Positions 1 through 7,738 of a stretch of 63,804 bases of DNA are shown piece after piece. The notes under the pieces were generated by a model. That model saw only the letters and a list, made by a program, of their open reading frames with translations. It was not told where the DNA came from and did not search any database. A program made the translations under genes and the position numbers. The stretch is taken from NCBI GenBank assembly GCA_023381895.1, contig JAMCTA010000056.1, positions 1 to 63,804 of the forward strand, written 5' to 3'. This stretch comes from Chloroflexota bacterium (GTDB taxonomy: Bacteria > Chloroflexota > UBA4733). Position 1 is the first letter of the stretch, and every line of letters starts with the position of its first letter.

Positions 1-641
1 CGCCAGCGGCCATAACCCTGTGCGGTGAGCGTCCCATCCAGGCGCGCCAGGTCCCCGGCTGTCAGCCGGATCCAGCGGGGATCGAGCGCTGCTTTCTGCT
101 CGGCCTCGGGGAGGAACTGGCCGGTCATCACCTTCTGGAACTGAGGAAGCAGCCCGTACTCTACCGTCTCGTTGAGAAAGCTCAGCGCATTCTCAAAAGC
201 GCCACGTTGGACGATGCTGGCAAGGAACGCTCGGTAGTGCCGGTGGCGTTCCCGGTAGCGCCACGGCGATCGATTCGGCCAACCCTTCAACGGCGCCGCC
301 ATCTTGGCCACGGCGTCGGCCCATTCCTCCAGTGACGCCGGTCGGGCGCCATCGTCCGATACGCTCTCCGTGCCAAACTTGGTCATCATGTCCAGGACAT
401 ACCGTTCCAGACGGTGCGGATCGGGATCGTCGGCGACCGCAGCCAGCTCGTAGAAGAACTCAACCAACTGGGCGGCACACGCGTGTAACAATTCACCACG
501 TTTGTCGTCCGCCACGTGCCGTGGCCGCCTGCCGAGGAAGATGGCGAGATAGCGCTCCAGCCAGTCGAGTGCCGGCGCGAGTCTCACCTCCAACTCGCGC
601 TGCAGTTCCTCACGCGGCGGCAACCGCTCAAGTGCGCCCAT
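1..641 (-). CDS. Unrecognised protein, 3' end outside window
   Basis: An open frame runs on the minus strand from an ATG at 641 to the left edge without a stop, giving about 213 residues. A GAGGG ribosome-binding sequence lies just upstream of the ATG. The protein is rich in charged residues and aromatics (it begins MGALERLPPREELQ), has no signal peptide or membrane segment, and contains an Arg/His/Tyr-rich stretch near residues 125-140. I do not recognise a family. It diverges from the helicase operon across a 198-bp gap holding two inverted repeats, so it may be part of the same defence locus or its regulator. Codon use is GC-rich like the operon. Coding status is likely, function unknown. 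Confidence 0.7.
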   Translation of the reverse strand, partial: MGALERLPPREELQRELEVRLAPALDWLERYLAIFLGRRPRHVADDKRGELLHACAAQLVEFFYELAAVADDPDPHRLERYVLDMMTKFGTESVSDDGARPASLEEWADAVAKMAAPLKGWPNRSPWRYRERHRHYRAFLASIVQRGAFENALSFLNETVEYGLLPQFQKVMTGQFLPEAEQKAALDPRWIRLTAGDLARLDGTLTAQGYGRW

Positions 642-663
642 TTCATCCCTCTGACGTTGCAAT

Positions 664-684
664 GTCCCTGGGAATCGCAGGGAC
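664..684. repeat. Inverted repeat, 7-bp arms
   Basis: The arms GTCCCTG (664-670) and CAGGGAC (678-684) are perfect complements around a 7-nt loop. The repeat lies in the gap between the leftward unknown gene and the rightward helicase operon, just upstream of the leftward gene's start, so it could be a regulator site or a hairpin in the leader region. Confidence 0.5.
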
Positions 685-718
685 GCGGCGGTCGCGATGC
701 CGCTGATCCTCTGGCCGG

Positions 719-748
719 CAGCCAGGTATCAGTCATGCTACCTGGCTG
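719..748. promoter_or_regulatory. Perfect 10-bp palindrome in divergent promoter region
   Basis: CAGCCAGGTA at 719-728 and TACCTGGCTG at 739-748 are perfect inverted copies around a 10-nt spacer. The site is midway between the two divergent starts (641 minus, 840 plus). Such a position fits an operator for a dimeric regulator controlling both transcripts. No regulator gene is visible in the island, so the partner is unknown. Confidence 0.5.
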
Positions 749-839
749 TCCAACATGAGCGTAGCGCGTGTACGACGTGTGCTGGTCCCCGCCTGGCGAA
801 CGGTGTACACTGCCACGGTAGGGCAAGGAGCGGACGGCG

Positions 840-3800
840 GTGCCGCGACGCGATGAGGAAAGTAGTGCGGCGGTGCTGATCGCCAAAGGCGACACCATCC
901 AGAGCGCCATCTGGCCCGAGCCGGTGGAGGTGGCGCTCGTCGAAGAGATCGACGGCGGCGCGTACGTGCGCATCGTGGGCGAGCTACGCCAGTCCCGTGG
1001 CCATGTCGATCAGTTCCTCTCCCGCGCCGAGGCGGCGCAGCTCCAGCCAACGCGCGACGGCGGCCTTTTTACGGCGGCGCCGCGCGACGTCTTTCTGGCC
1101 ATGGAGACGCGCCGCTACCGCTTCGCCGCGCTCTACGACCCGTTGCTGGCCATGAACACCTCCGAGGTCGATCCTCTGCCCCACCAGATCGAGGCGGTCT
1201 ACGGCTACGTGCTCAAGCTGCCGCGCATCCGTTTCCTGATCGCCGACGATCCTGGCGCCGGCAAGACGATTATGGCCGGGCTGCTCATCAAGGAACTCAA
1301 GCTGCGTCACCTCGTCAAGCGCATCCTCATCGTTGCGCCGGGGCACCTCAAGGACCAGTGGCGGCGGGAGTTGAAGGAGCGCTTCGAGGAAAACTTCACC
1401 GTCGTCGACCGCGGCGTCATGGACGCCCTCTACGGCGAGAACATTTGGGCGCGAGAACTGCAGATCATCACCTCGCTCGACTTTGCCAAGCAAGAAGACA
1501 TCCTCGCCTCGCTGGCGGCCGTCCACTTCGACCTGGTGGTTGTGGACGAGGCCCACAAGATGGCCGCCTATCGTTACGGCGCCAAGTTGGACAAGACGAG
1601 CCGCTATCGCCTGGGCGAAGCGCTGTCGGAGCATTCCACGCATTTGCTGTTCCTCACTGCCACGCCGCACCGCGGCGACCCGGAGAGCTTTCGCCTGTCC
1701 CTGGACCTGTTGGAGCCGGGCTTCTTCGCCACGCCGGAGATGGTGGAAGAGTCGATCCGCAACCAGGACAACCCGCTCTTCATCCGGCGCGTCAAGGAGG
1801 ACCTACGCGATTTCGAGGGCCGGCCGCTCTTCCTGCCGCGACACGTCGAGACCCGCGCCTACGCGCTCGGCGTGGAGTCTCCGGCGGAGAAGACGCTCTA
1901 CAACGACCTCTCCCGCTACGTCAACGAGCAGTACAACCGCGCCCTCCAGCGCGATCGGCGGCGCAACGTCGCTTTCGCCCTGGTCATCCTCCAGCGCCGG
2001 CTCGCCTCCAGTACCTATGCCCTGCTGCGCTCGTTGGAGCGGCGGCAGGCGCGCCTGCGCGATCTCCTCGCGGGCAAGCCCGCCCCGCGCCAGCAGGCCA
2101 ACACGTTCGAGATCGACGCGGCGGAGGAGCTGAGCGAGGAGGAGCGCTGGCGGCAGGAAGAGCTCTGGGAGACGCTCAGCGTGGCGGAGAACCGCCAGGA
2201 ACTCGAGCGGGAGATCGCCACGCTGGACGCGCTGATCGCCCAGGCCAAGACGATCATCGGCAACGACGGCGAGATCAAGCTGCGTCACTTGCGCCGGGCG
2301 CTGGAAGGGTTGGACCGCAGCGACCCCGGCGTCCGCGTGCTTATCTTCACCGAATCGCACGACACCCTGGACTACCTGGAGCGCCGGTTGCACGCCTGGG
2401 GCTACCGCCTCTGCACCATCCATGGCGGCATGCGCCTGGAGGAGCGCATCGCCGCCGAGGGGAGCTTCCGCCGCGGCGAGGCGCAGTTGATGGTCGCGAC
2501 CGAGGCGGCGGGCGAAGGCATCAACCTCCAGGTCTGCCACTTGATGGTCAACTACGACCTCCCCTGGAACCCCAACCGGTTGGAACAGCGCATGGGGCGC
2601 ATCCACCGCTACGGCCAGACGAAGGAGGTCTACATCTTCAATCTGGTCGCCTCGGACACGCGCGAGGGACAGGTGTTGACGCGGCTCTTTGCCAAGCTGG
2701 AGGAGATCAAAGCGGCGCTGGGCAACGACAAGGTTTTCGATGTCATCGGCGAGGTGTTGGAGGGCCGCGACCTGGCCGACCTGCTGCTCCAGGCCGCCGC
2801 CAGCGCCCGCGGCATCGACGAGATACTGCGGGAACTGGATGTGCGCGTCGATCAGGGCTACGTGGCGCGGGTGCGCGAAAACCTGGGCGAGAGCCTGGCC
2901 ACGCGCTACATCGACTACACGCGTATCCGGGAGTTGGCCGACCAGGCGCGCGAGCACCGCCTCATCCCCGAGTACACGGAAGCCTTCTTCAAGCGCGCCG
3001 TGGACGCGGCCGGCGGGCGCTGGCACGAGCGTCGGGCCGCTCCTGCCGTCAGGACGAAGGTGAACGGCGACGGAACGCACGACGAGCGCGACGGGGAAGC
3101 GGACGCGGTGCCCGCCGGCACAGGGACCGTCATCCCGCCGTCGTGCTTCCTGACAGTGGAGAGCCTGCCATTCGCGGTGCGGCAGATCGGCGACGACAGC
3201 GCGTTCCAACGACAGCACGGGCTGCTGGCCCGGCGCTACCCGTTCATCACCTTCGACAAAGAGATCGCTTTCCGCACGCCGGAGGCAGAGTTCGTTTCCT
3301 TCGGCCACCCGCTCTTCGAGGCGCTGCTGCGCTGGGTGGAGCGCACGCTCGATCCCGCGCTCGGGCAGGGCGCGGCCTTCACCGACCCCGATGGCCGGCT
3401 TGACGGCGTGCTCCTCTTTTACGAGAGCGAGGTGCGTGACGGGCTGGGCGCGATCGCCGGCAGCCGGCTCTTCGCCCTCATGTATGACCTGACGAGCGCC
3501 GAAATGCGGCCGGCGGATGCCGCCATTCTCTGGGACCTCCAGGAGGGTGGAGACGTCTCCGGCGATCCGTCGTTCGGCCTGGACGAGTTGAAACGCCGGG
3601 CCTGGGGCGCGCTGCTGCCGGAGTTGGAGTCGTACCGCGGCGAACTGTCGCAGGAGCGCCGCCGGCAGGGAACGATCAAGGAGAAATATGGCGTCAAATC
3701 GTTGGAGTACCTGGTCGTGAAACTGGACGGCGACCTGATCGCGCTTTACGCACGACAAGCGGAAGGCGAGAGCGTGGACTTGCCCATCCGTAACAAAGAA

Positions 3801-4316
3801 GAGCAGAAGCGCGGCTACGAGCGAGCGCTGATCGACCTGCAGGAGTCGGTGGCGCGGGAGCAGACGCTCACCCTGGCGACGCCGCGCTTCGTGGCGGCGG
3901 TGCGGGTGGTCCCGGCAGTTGTCGTCGCGGATGGTCTGGCGAGCGACCCGGAGGTCGAGCGAATCGGGATGGAGGTCACGACGCGTCACGAGCGCGGGCA
4001 GGGTCGCACGCCGGAGGATGTTTCCAAGCAGAACCTCGGCTTCGACATCCGCTCCACGGACGCCGAGGGCCAAAAACGCTACATCGAGGTCAAGGCGCGG
4101 GCTGGCGTCGGCTCGGTCCTGCTCACACAGAACGAGTGGTTCAAGGCGCAGCGCTTTCGGCAGGACTACTACCTCTACGTCGTGCTCAACGCTGCCAGCA
4201 CGCCGGAGCTGCACATCATCCGTGACCCGGCCGCCATCCTCCGTCCTGAGGAGCAGGTTGAGGTGCGCTATCTGGTGACCGTGGGGGACATCCTCGCCCA
4301 GAAGGAGACCACGTGA
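840..4316 (+). CDS. SNF2-like DEAH helicase with DUF3883-type C-terminus
   Basis: This 1158-residue protein has a full superfamily 2 motor: Walker A DDPGAGKT near residues 136-143, a DEAH box at 236-239, a TATPH motif near 274, and a second RecA-like domain with GEGINLQ near 557 followed by an arginine-finger motif (QRMGRIHRYGQ). The C-terminal 100 residues resemble DUF3883, with a YIEVKAR strand typical of nuclease-like folds. The start is a GTG preceded by AAGGAG with good spacing. The next gene overlaps by 4 bp (GTGA). The architecture recalls DrmD helicases of class 1 DISARM, which work beside a DNA methyltransferase. A role in translocating on or remodelling invading DNA is inferred; the exact family needs a profile search. 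Confidence 0.9.
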   Translation: MPRRDEESSAAVLIAKGDTIQSAIWPEPVEVALVEEIDGGAYVRIVGELRQSRGHVDQFLSRAEAAQLQPTRDGGLFTAAPRDVFLAMETRRYRFAALYDPLLAMNTSEVDPLPHQIEAVYGYVLKLPRIRFLIADDPGAGKTIMAGLLIKELKLRHLVKRILIVAPGHLKDQWRRELKERFEENFTVVDRGVMDALYGENIWARELQIITSLDFAKQEDILASLAAVHFDLVVVDEAHKMAAYRYGAKLDKTSRYRLGEALSEHSTHLLFLTATPHRGDPESFRLSLDLLEPGFFATPEMVEESIRNQDNPLFIRRVKEDLRDFEGRPLFLPRHVETRAYALGVESPAEKTLYNDLSRYVNEQYNRALQRDRRRNVAFALVILQRRLASSTYALLRSLERRQARLRDLLAGKPAPRQQANTFEIDAAEELSEEERWRQEELWETLSVAENRQELEREIATLDALIAQAKTIIGNDGEIKLRHLRRALEGLDRSDPGVRVLIFTESHDTLDYLERRLHAWGYRLCTIHGGMRLEERIAAEGSFRRGEAQLMVATEAAGEGINLQVCHLMVNYDLPWNPNRLEQRMGRIHRYGQTKEVYIFNLVASDTREGQVLTRLFAKLEEIKAALGNDKVFDVIGEVLEGRDLADLLLQAAASARGIDEILRELDVRVDQGYVARVRENLGESLATRYIDYTRIRELADQAREHRLIPEYTEAFFKRAVDAAGGRWHERRAAPAVRTKVNGDGTHDERDGEADAVPAGTGTVIPPSCFLTVESLPFAVRQIGDDSAFQRQHGLLARRYPFITFDKEIAFRTPEAEFVSFGHPLFEALLRWVERTLDPALGQGAAFTDPDGRLDGVLLFYESEVRDGLGAIAGSRLFALMYDLTSAEMRPADAAILWDLQEGGDVSGDPSFGLDELKRRAWGALLPELESYRGELSQERRRQGTIKEKYGVKSLEYLVVKLDGDLIALYARQAEGESVDLPIRNKEEQKRGYERALIDLQESVAREQTLTLATPRFVAAVRVVPAVVVADGLASDPEVERIGMEVTTRHERGQGRTPEDVSKQNLGFDIRSTDAEGQKRYIEVKARAGVGSVLLTQNEWFKAQRFRQDYYLYVVLNAASTPELHIIRDPAAILRPEEQVEVRYLVTVGDILAQKETT

Positions 4317-7039
4317 CCGATCGCCGCTTCATCGAGGAGTCCTTTCCCGTCAAGGAGGTTGGCGTCGCCTCGGCCCGCGAGAAAAGCATCCGCCACGGGC
4401 ACATCAGCACGCTGCACATCTGGTGGGCGCGTCGGCCGCTGGCCGCCTCACGCGCCACCGCCTATGCCGCTCTGACGCCGGCGCCCAAGGACGTCGAGGA
4501 ATGGCAGCGCAGGCGCGATTTCATCATCCAGCTCGCGCAATGGGAGAACTCCAACAACCAGTCGCTCTTGGATCGCGCCCGCGATGAGATCCTGGCCGCC
4601 AACGGCGGCGTTCCACCGCGCGTCCTCGATCCTTTCTCGGGTGGCGGCTCCTATCCGCTGGAGGCCCTGCGCCTCGGTTGCGAGGCCTACGCCAACGACT
4701 ACAACCCGGTGGCGGTGCTGCTGCTCAAGGCAACGCTGGAGTATCCCCAGAGGTTCGGCAGATCGGTCGAGGTGGAGGTGCCGTCGAGCGACGAGCGGTT
4801 GCCGCTCGGCGAGAAGCGGAAGGTCAACCCGCTGCTGGAGGCGGTGCGGCACTGGGGCAACTGGGTACTGGTGGAGGCCCGCAAGGAGCTGGCGGAGTTC
4901 TACCCGGCCGACGCAGACGGCTCAATTCCGGTCGGATACATTTGGGCGCGGACCATCTGCTGCCAAAACCCAAGTTGTGGGGCCGAGATCCCATTAATGC
5001 GACAGTTCTGGCTGGCGTCACGAGACGGAAAGAGCGTTGCACTATATCCGGAGGCCAACCACGGTGCCGTGACCTTCCGCATCGTCGGAGACGGCCATGC
5101 CGAGTGGCCGGCGGAATTTGACGCAGACAAAGGAACGATATCGGGGGCTGTCGCCGCGTGTCTTGTCTGCGGGGGGACCGTCGACCAAGACACCACTCGC
5201 TCGCTTTTCAAAGGACGAGCGAGTGCCCAAAGACTTTTGGCAGTGGTGCTTCATAAGCCCGGGTACCAAGGGAAGACCTACCGCCTGGCCACCTCCGACG
5301 ACCTCCGAGCCTTCGCCTGCACGAAGGCCGCATTGAGCGCGGCGCGAGAGCAATTCACGGGCAAGTGGGGCGTAGACCCAGTACCGGATGAGCCCCTTCC
5401 GCCTGTAGGCACACTCGGATTCCGCATCCAGAGGTACGGGATGATGACATGGGGCGATCTATTTAACGCTCGCCAGAAGCTGGCACTGGTCACTTTCACG
5501 GAGAAAGTGCGGGAGGCGCACGCGAAAATGCTTCAGGAAGGCGTTGACAGTGAGGTAGCGAACGCCGTGACGACGTACCTCGCCCTTGGCGTTGACAGGC
5601 TTGCTGACTTCGGATCGTCTCTATGCATCTTAAACTCCACTGGGGGGAGGGGTGTGGTCCACACCTTCGGACGACAAGCTTTACAGATGACGTGGGATTA
5701 TGCTGAATCTAATCCCTTTAATCCTGAAGGCGCAGGCTGGCCCACGGCATGTGAGAAGAACGAGAAGTGGATCGCAAATGCATCGGGCGCTGCACAGCCC
5801 GGAACTCCATTTTTGACTGTCACCCAGTGCTCAGCGACGAGACTGCCGTATGAGAGCGACTCATTCGACGCCATCCTGACTGATCCGCCGTACTACGACA
5901 ACGTACCGTATGCATACCTGTCTGATTTTTTCTACGTGTGGCTCCTTCGTGCAATCGGCCATGTTCATCCCGAGCTTTTTGCCACACCGCTCACCCCTAA
6001 GTCCGAAGAGATCGTTGCGTACTCGCACCATGAGGGTGGAGCAAGGGCTGGAAAAGAGTTCTTCGAGCGGATGCTCAAATTAGCCTTTCAGGAGATGTAC
6101 CGTGTGCTCAAAGCCAATGGTGTCGCCGTGATCGTCTATTCCCACAAGTCTACCGCTGGCTGGGAGACAACCATCAACGCCCTTCTCGATTCCGGTTTGG
6201 TAATTACTAGCGCTTGGCCGCTCAACACCGAGATGGCGGGACGCCTTCGAGCGCAGGACTCCGCCGCGCTTGCTTCCTCCATCTATATAGTGTCTCGTAA
6301 GTTGCCGCGTCGGTCTACCGGCTTCTACAACGACGTCCGTGAAGAACTGCGCCAGCACTTGGACACACGGCTCCAGCAGCTGTGGGAAGAGGGGATCAGC
6401 GGCGCCGACTTCTTCATCGCCGCCATCGGTTCCGGCATCGAGGTGTTCGGCCGCTACGAGCAGGTTATCGACTACGAGGGTACTGTGGTCCGCGCCGATC
6501 GGTTGCTGACGGACGTTCGCACGTTAGCCACGGACTACGCCGTGCGCCAGATCCTCCACGACGGCTTCGGCGGCCAGATCTCCAGCCTCACCCGCTTCTA
6601 CGTCCTCTGGCGCTGGGAGTACAAGGAGGCGCTTGTTCCTTTCGATGAAGCGCACAAGCTGGCCCAGAGCTGCGGCCTCGACCTGGCCCGCGAGTGGGGC
6701 CGCGCCAGCTTCATCCGCAAGGAGAAAGAGTTTGTCCGTGTGCTCGGTCCCCAGCTTCGGACACTGGAGAGCCTGGAGGACAAGCACGAACTGGTTGACG
6801 TGCTCCACCGCGTGCTGCTGCTCTGGGAGAAGAGCCAGCGGTCTGCGCTCGTAAACGTCTTGGCCGGTAGCGGCTTTGCCCAGAGCGAGGCCTTCTATCG
6901 CGTCGCCCAGGCCGTCTCGGAGACGCTGCCCAACGAGAGCCGCGAGAAGAAGTTGCTGGACGGCTTCCTCACGGGACGCGAGCGGCTGCGCGAGGAAGCC
7001 GGGAGGCTGGCGACCCAGACACGCTTGACCGGAATATGA
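4313..7039 (+). CDS. DUF1156-type adenine DNA methyltransferase
   Basis: The 908-residue protein opens with a segment matching the DUF1156 pattern (HIWWARRPLAASRA near residues 30-45). It has SAM-binding motif I DPFSGGGS at 106-113 and the catalytic motif DPPYY at 524-528, the signature of N6-adenine or N4-cytosine methyltransferases. Two Cys pairs between them (TICCQNPSC, CLVCGG) suggest a zinc-stabilised insertion. It begins at a GTG overlapping the helicase stop, and its own stop overlaps an ATG in the following frame. In defence operons such enzymes mark self DNA. GC falls to about 48-60% in rows between roughly 4,920 and 6,330, against 68-75% in rows counted in both flanks, suggesting a mosaic origin. 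Confidence 0.88.
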   Translation: MTDRRFIEESFPVKEVGVASAREKSIRHGHISTLHIWWARRPLAASRATAYAALTPAPKDVEEWQRRRDFIIQLAQWENSNNQSLLDRARDEILAANGGVPPRVLDPFSGGGSYPLEALRLGCEAYANDYNPVAVLLLKATLEYPQRFGRSVEVEVPSSDERLPLGEKRKVNPLLEAVRHWGNWVLVEARKELAEFYPADADGSIPVGYIWARTICCQNPSCGAEIPLMRQFWLASRDGKSVALYPEANHGAVTFRIVGDGHAEWPAEFDADKGTISGAVAACLVCGGTVDQDTTRSLFKGRASAQRLLAVVLHKPGYQGKTYRLATSDDLRAFACTKAALSAAREQFTGKWGVDPVPDEPLPPVGTLGFRIQRYGMMTWGDLFNARQKLALVTFTEKVREAHAKMLQEGVDSEVANAVTTYLALGVDRLADFGSSLCILNSTGGRGVVHTFGRQALQMTWDYAESNPFNPEGAGWPTACEKNEKWIANASGAAQPGTPFLTVTQCSATRLPYESDSFDAILTDPPYYDNVPYAYLSDFFYVWLLRAIGHVHPELFATPLTPKSEEIVAYSHHEGGARAGKEFFERMLKLAFQEMYRVLKANGVAVIVYSHKSTAGWETTINALLDSGLVITSAWPLNTEMAGRLRAQDSAALASSIYIVSRKLPRRSTGFYNDVREELRQHLDTRLQQLWEEGISGADFFIAAIGSGIEVFGRYEQVIDYEGTVVRADRLLTDVRTLATDYAVRQILHDGFGGQISSLTRFYVLWRWEYKEALVPFDEAHKLAQSCGLDLAREWGRASFIRKEKEFVRVLGPQLRTLESLEDKHELVDVLHRVLLLWEKSQRSALVNVLAGSGFAQSEAFYRVAQAVSETLPNESREKKLLDGFLTGRERLREEAGRLATQTRLTGI

Positions 7040-7062
7040 GGCAGCGATCCAGGAGGCAAGAC

Positions 7063-7353
7063 GTGCAACGCGATGAGGCGCTGGCGATCCTGGCGGCGCA
7101 CCGCCAGGATCTTGAGAGCTTTGGTGTGAAGTCCATCGCCATCTTCGGCTCCGTCGCGCGCAATGAGGCGCGGCCCGACAGCGATGTGGATGTGCTGGTG
7201 GAGTTCGCCGTGCCGGTCGGCTTCTTTGAGTTGATCCGGCTGGAGCGCCACCTGGCTGACCTGTTCGGCCGGCGCGTTGACCTGACCACGCCCGGTGGTC
7301 TCAAGCGCCAGTTGCGCGACCGCATCCTGCGCGAGGCAGTCTATGCAGCCTAG
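7063..7353 (+). CDS. MNT-family nucleotidyltransferase (MntA-like antitoxin)
   Basis: This small protein of 96 residues carries the minimal nucleotidyltransferase motif GS-x10-DxD (GSVARNEARPDSDVD). In known MNT-HEPN pairs the MNT protein modifies the HEPN toxin and silences it. I chose GTG 7063 because AGGAGG sits at 7051-7056 with ideal spacing. An in-frame ATG at 7036 overlaps the methyltransferase stop (ATGA) and would add nine residues, so both starts are possible. The gene overlaps the HEPN gene by 11 bp. Its location inside a methyltransferase-ATPase defence operon is unusual and suggests that the pair acts as an effector of the system. Confidence 0.88.
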   Translation: MQRDEALAILAAHRQDLESFGVKSIAIFGSVARNEARPDSDVDVLVEFAVPVGFFELIRLERHLADLFGRRVDLTTPGGLKRQLRDRILREAVYAA

Positions 7354-7738
7354 AGAATGGACGCTACGGATCGAGGACATGCTGGAGGCGGCGGCGCACT
7401 GCCGGCAGTACGTCGCGGGCATGGACTTCGCTGCCTTCACCAGCGATCAGAAGACGATTGACGCCGTGGTCCGCAACCTGGAGATCATCGGCGAAGCGGC
7501 GCGCTACGTCCCGCCGGAGATCGAACTGCGCTATGCCGATATCCCGTGGGTAGATATCCGCGGCATGCGCCATCGCATCGCCCACGGCTACTTCGCCGTT
7601 GATCTGGACGTCGTCTGGGGCACGGCCACGACCAGTCTGAACACGCTCGTCCCGTTGCTGGAGCAGCTCCTCCAGCAAGAGAGCCAACCGAAGGGCGAAA
7701 GGGCGCAAGAGCGTATGACCGAAGAGGACACGCCATGA
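7343..7738 (+). CDS. HEPN ribonuclease (DUF86/HepT-like toxin)
   Basis: The 131-residue protein matches HepT-type HEPN domains: helical throughout, with the R-x4-H active-site motif RHRIAHGY near residues 81-88. The conserved segment IIGEAARYVPPEI lies upstream of it. HEPN proteins of this group are RNases that block growth when not restrained by the adjoining MNT protein. The ATG at 7343 lies within the end of the MNT gene and gives a normal family length; a longer frame open from 7295 overlaps MNT too far. Its TGA overlaps the ATG of the DUF499 gene (ATGA at 7735-7738), so it is translationally coupled to the operon on both sides. Confidence 0.88.
   Translation: MQPREWTLRIEDMLEAAAHCRQYVAGMDFAAFTSDQKTIDAVVRNLEIIGEAARYVPPEIELRYADIPWVDIRGMRHRIAHGYFAVDLDVVWGTATTSLNTLVPLLEQLLQQESQPKGERAQERMTEEDTP

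Noticed and set aside
1358..3403. Long 681-residue frame inside the helicase gene.
   Set aside because: It is Ala/Arg/Gly/Pro-rich with no domain and overlaps a clearly conserved helicase in another frame; it is a high-GC shadow.
1803..4214. 803-residue minus-strand frame under the helicase.
   Set aside because: It has no family pattern and mirrors the GC-rich codon use of the plus-strand gene.
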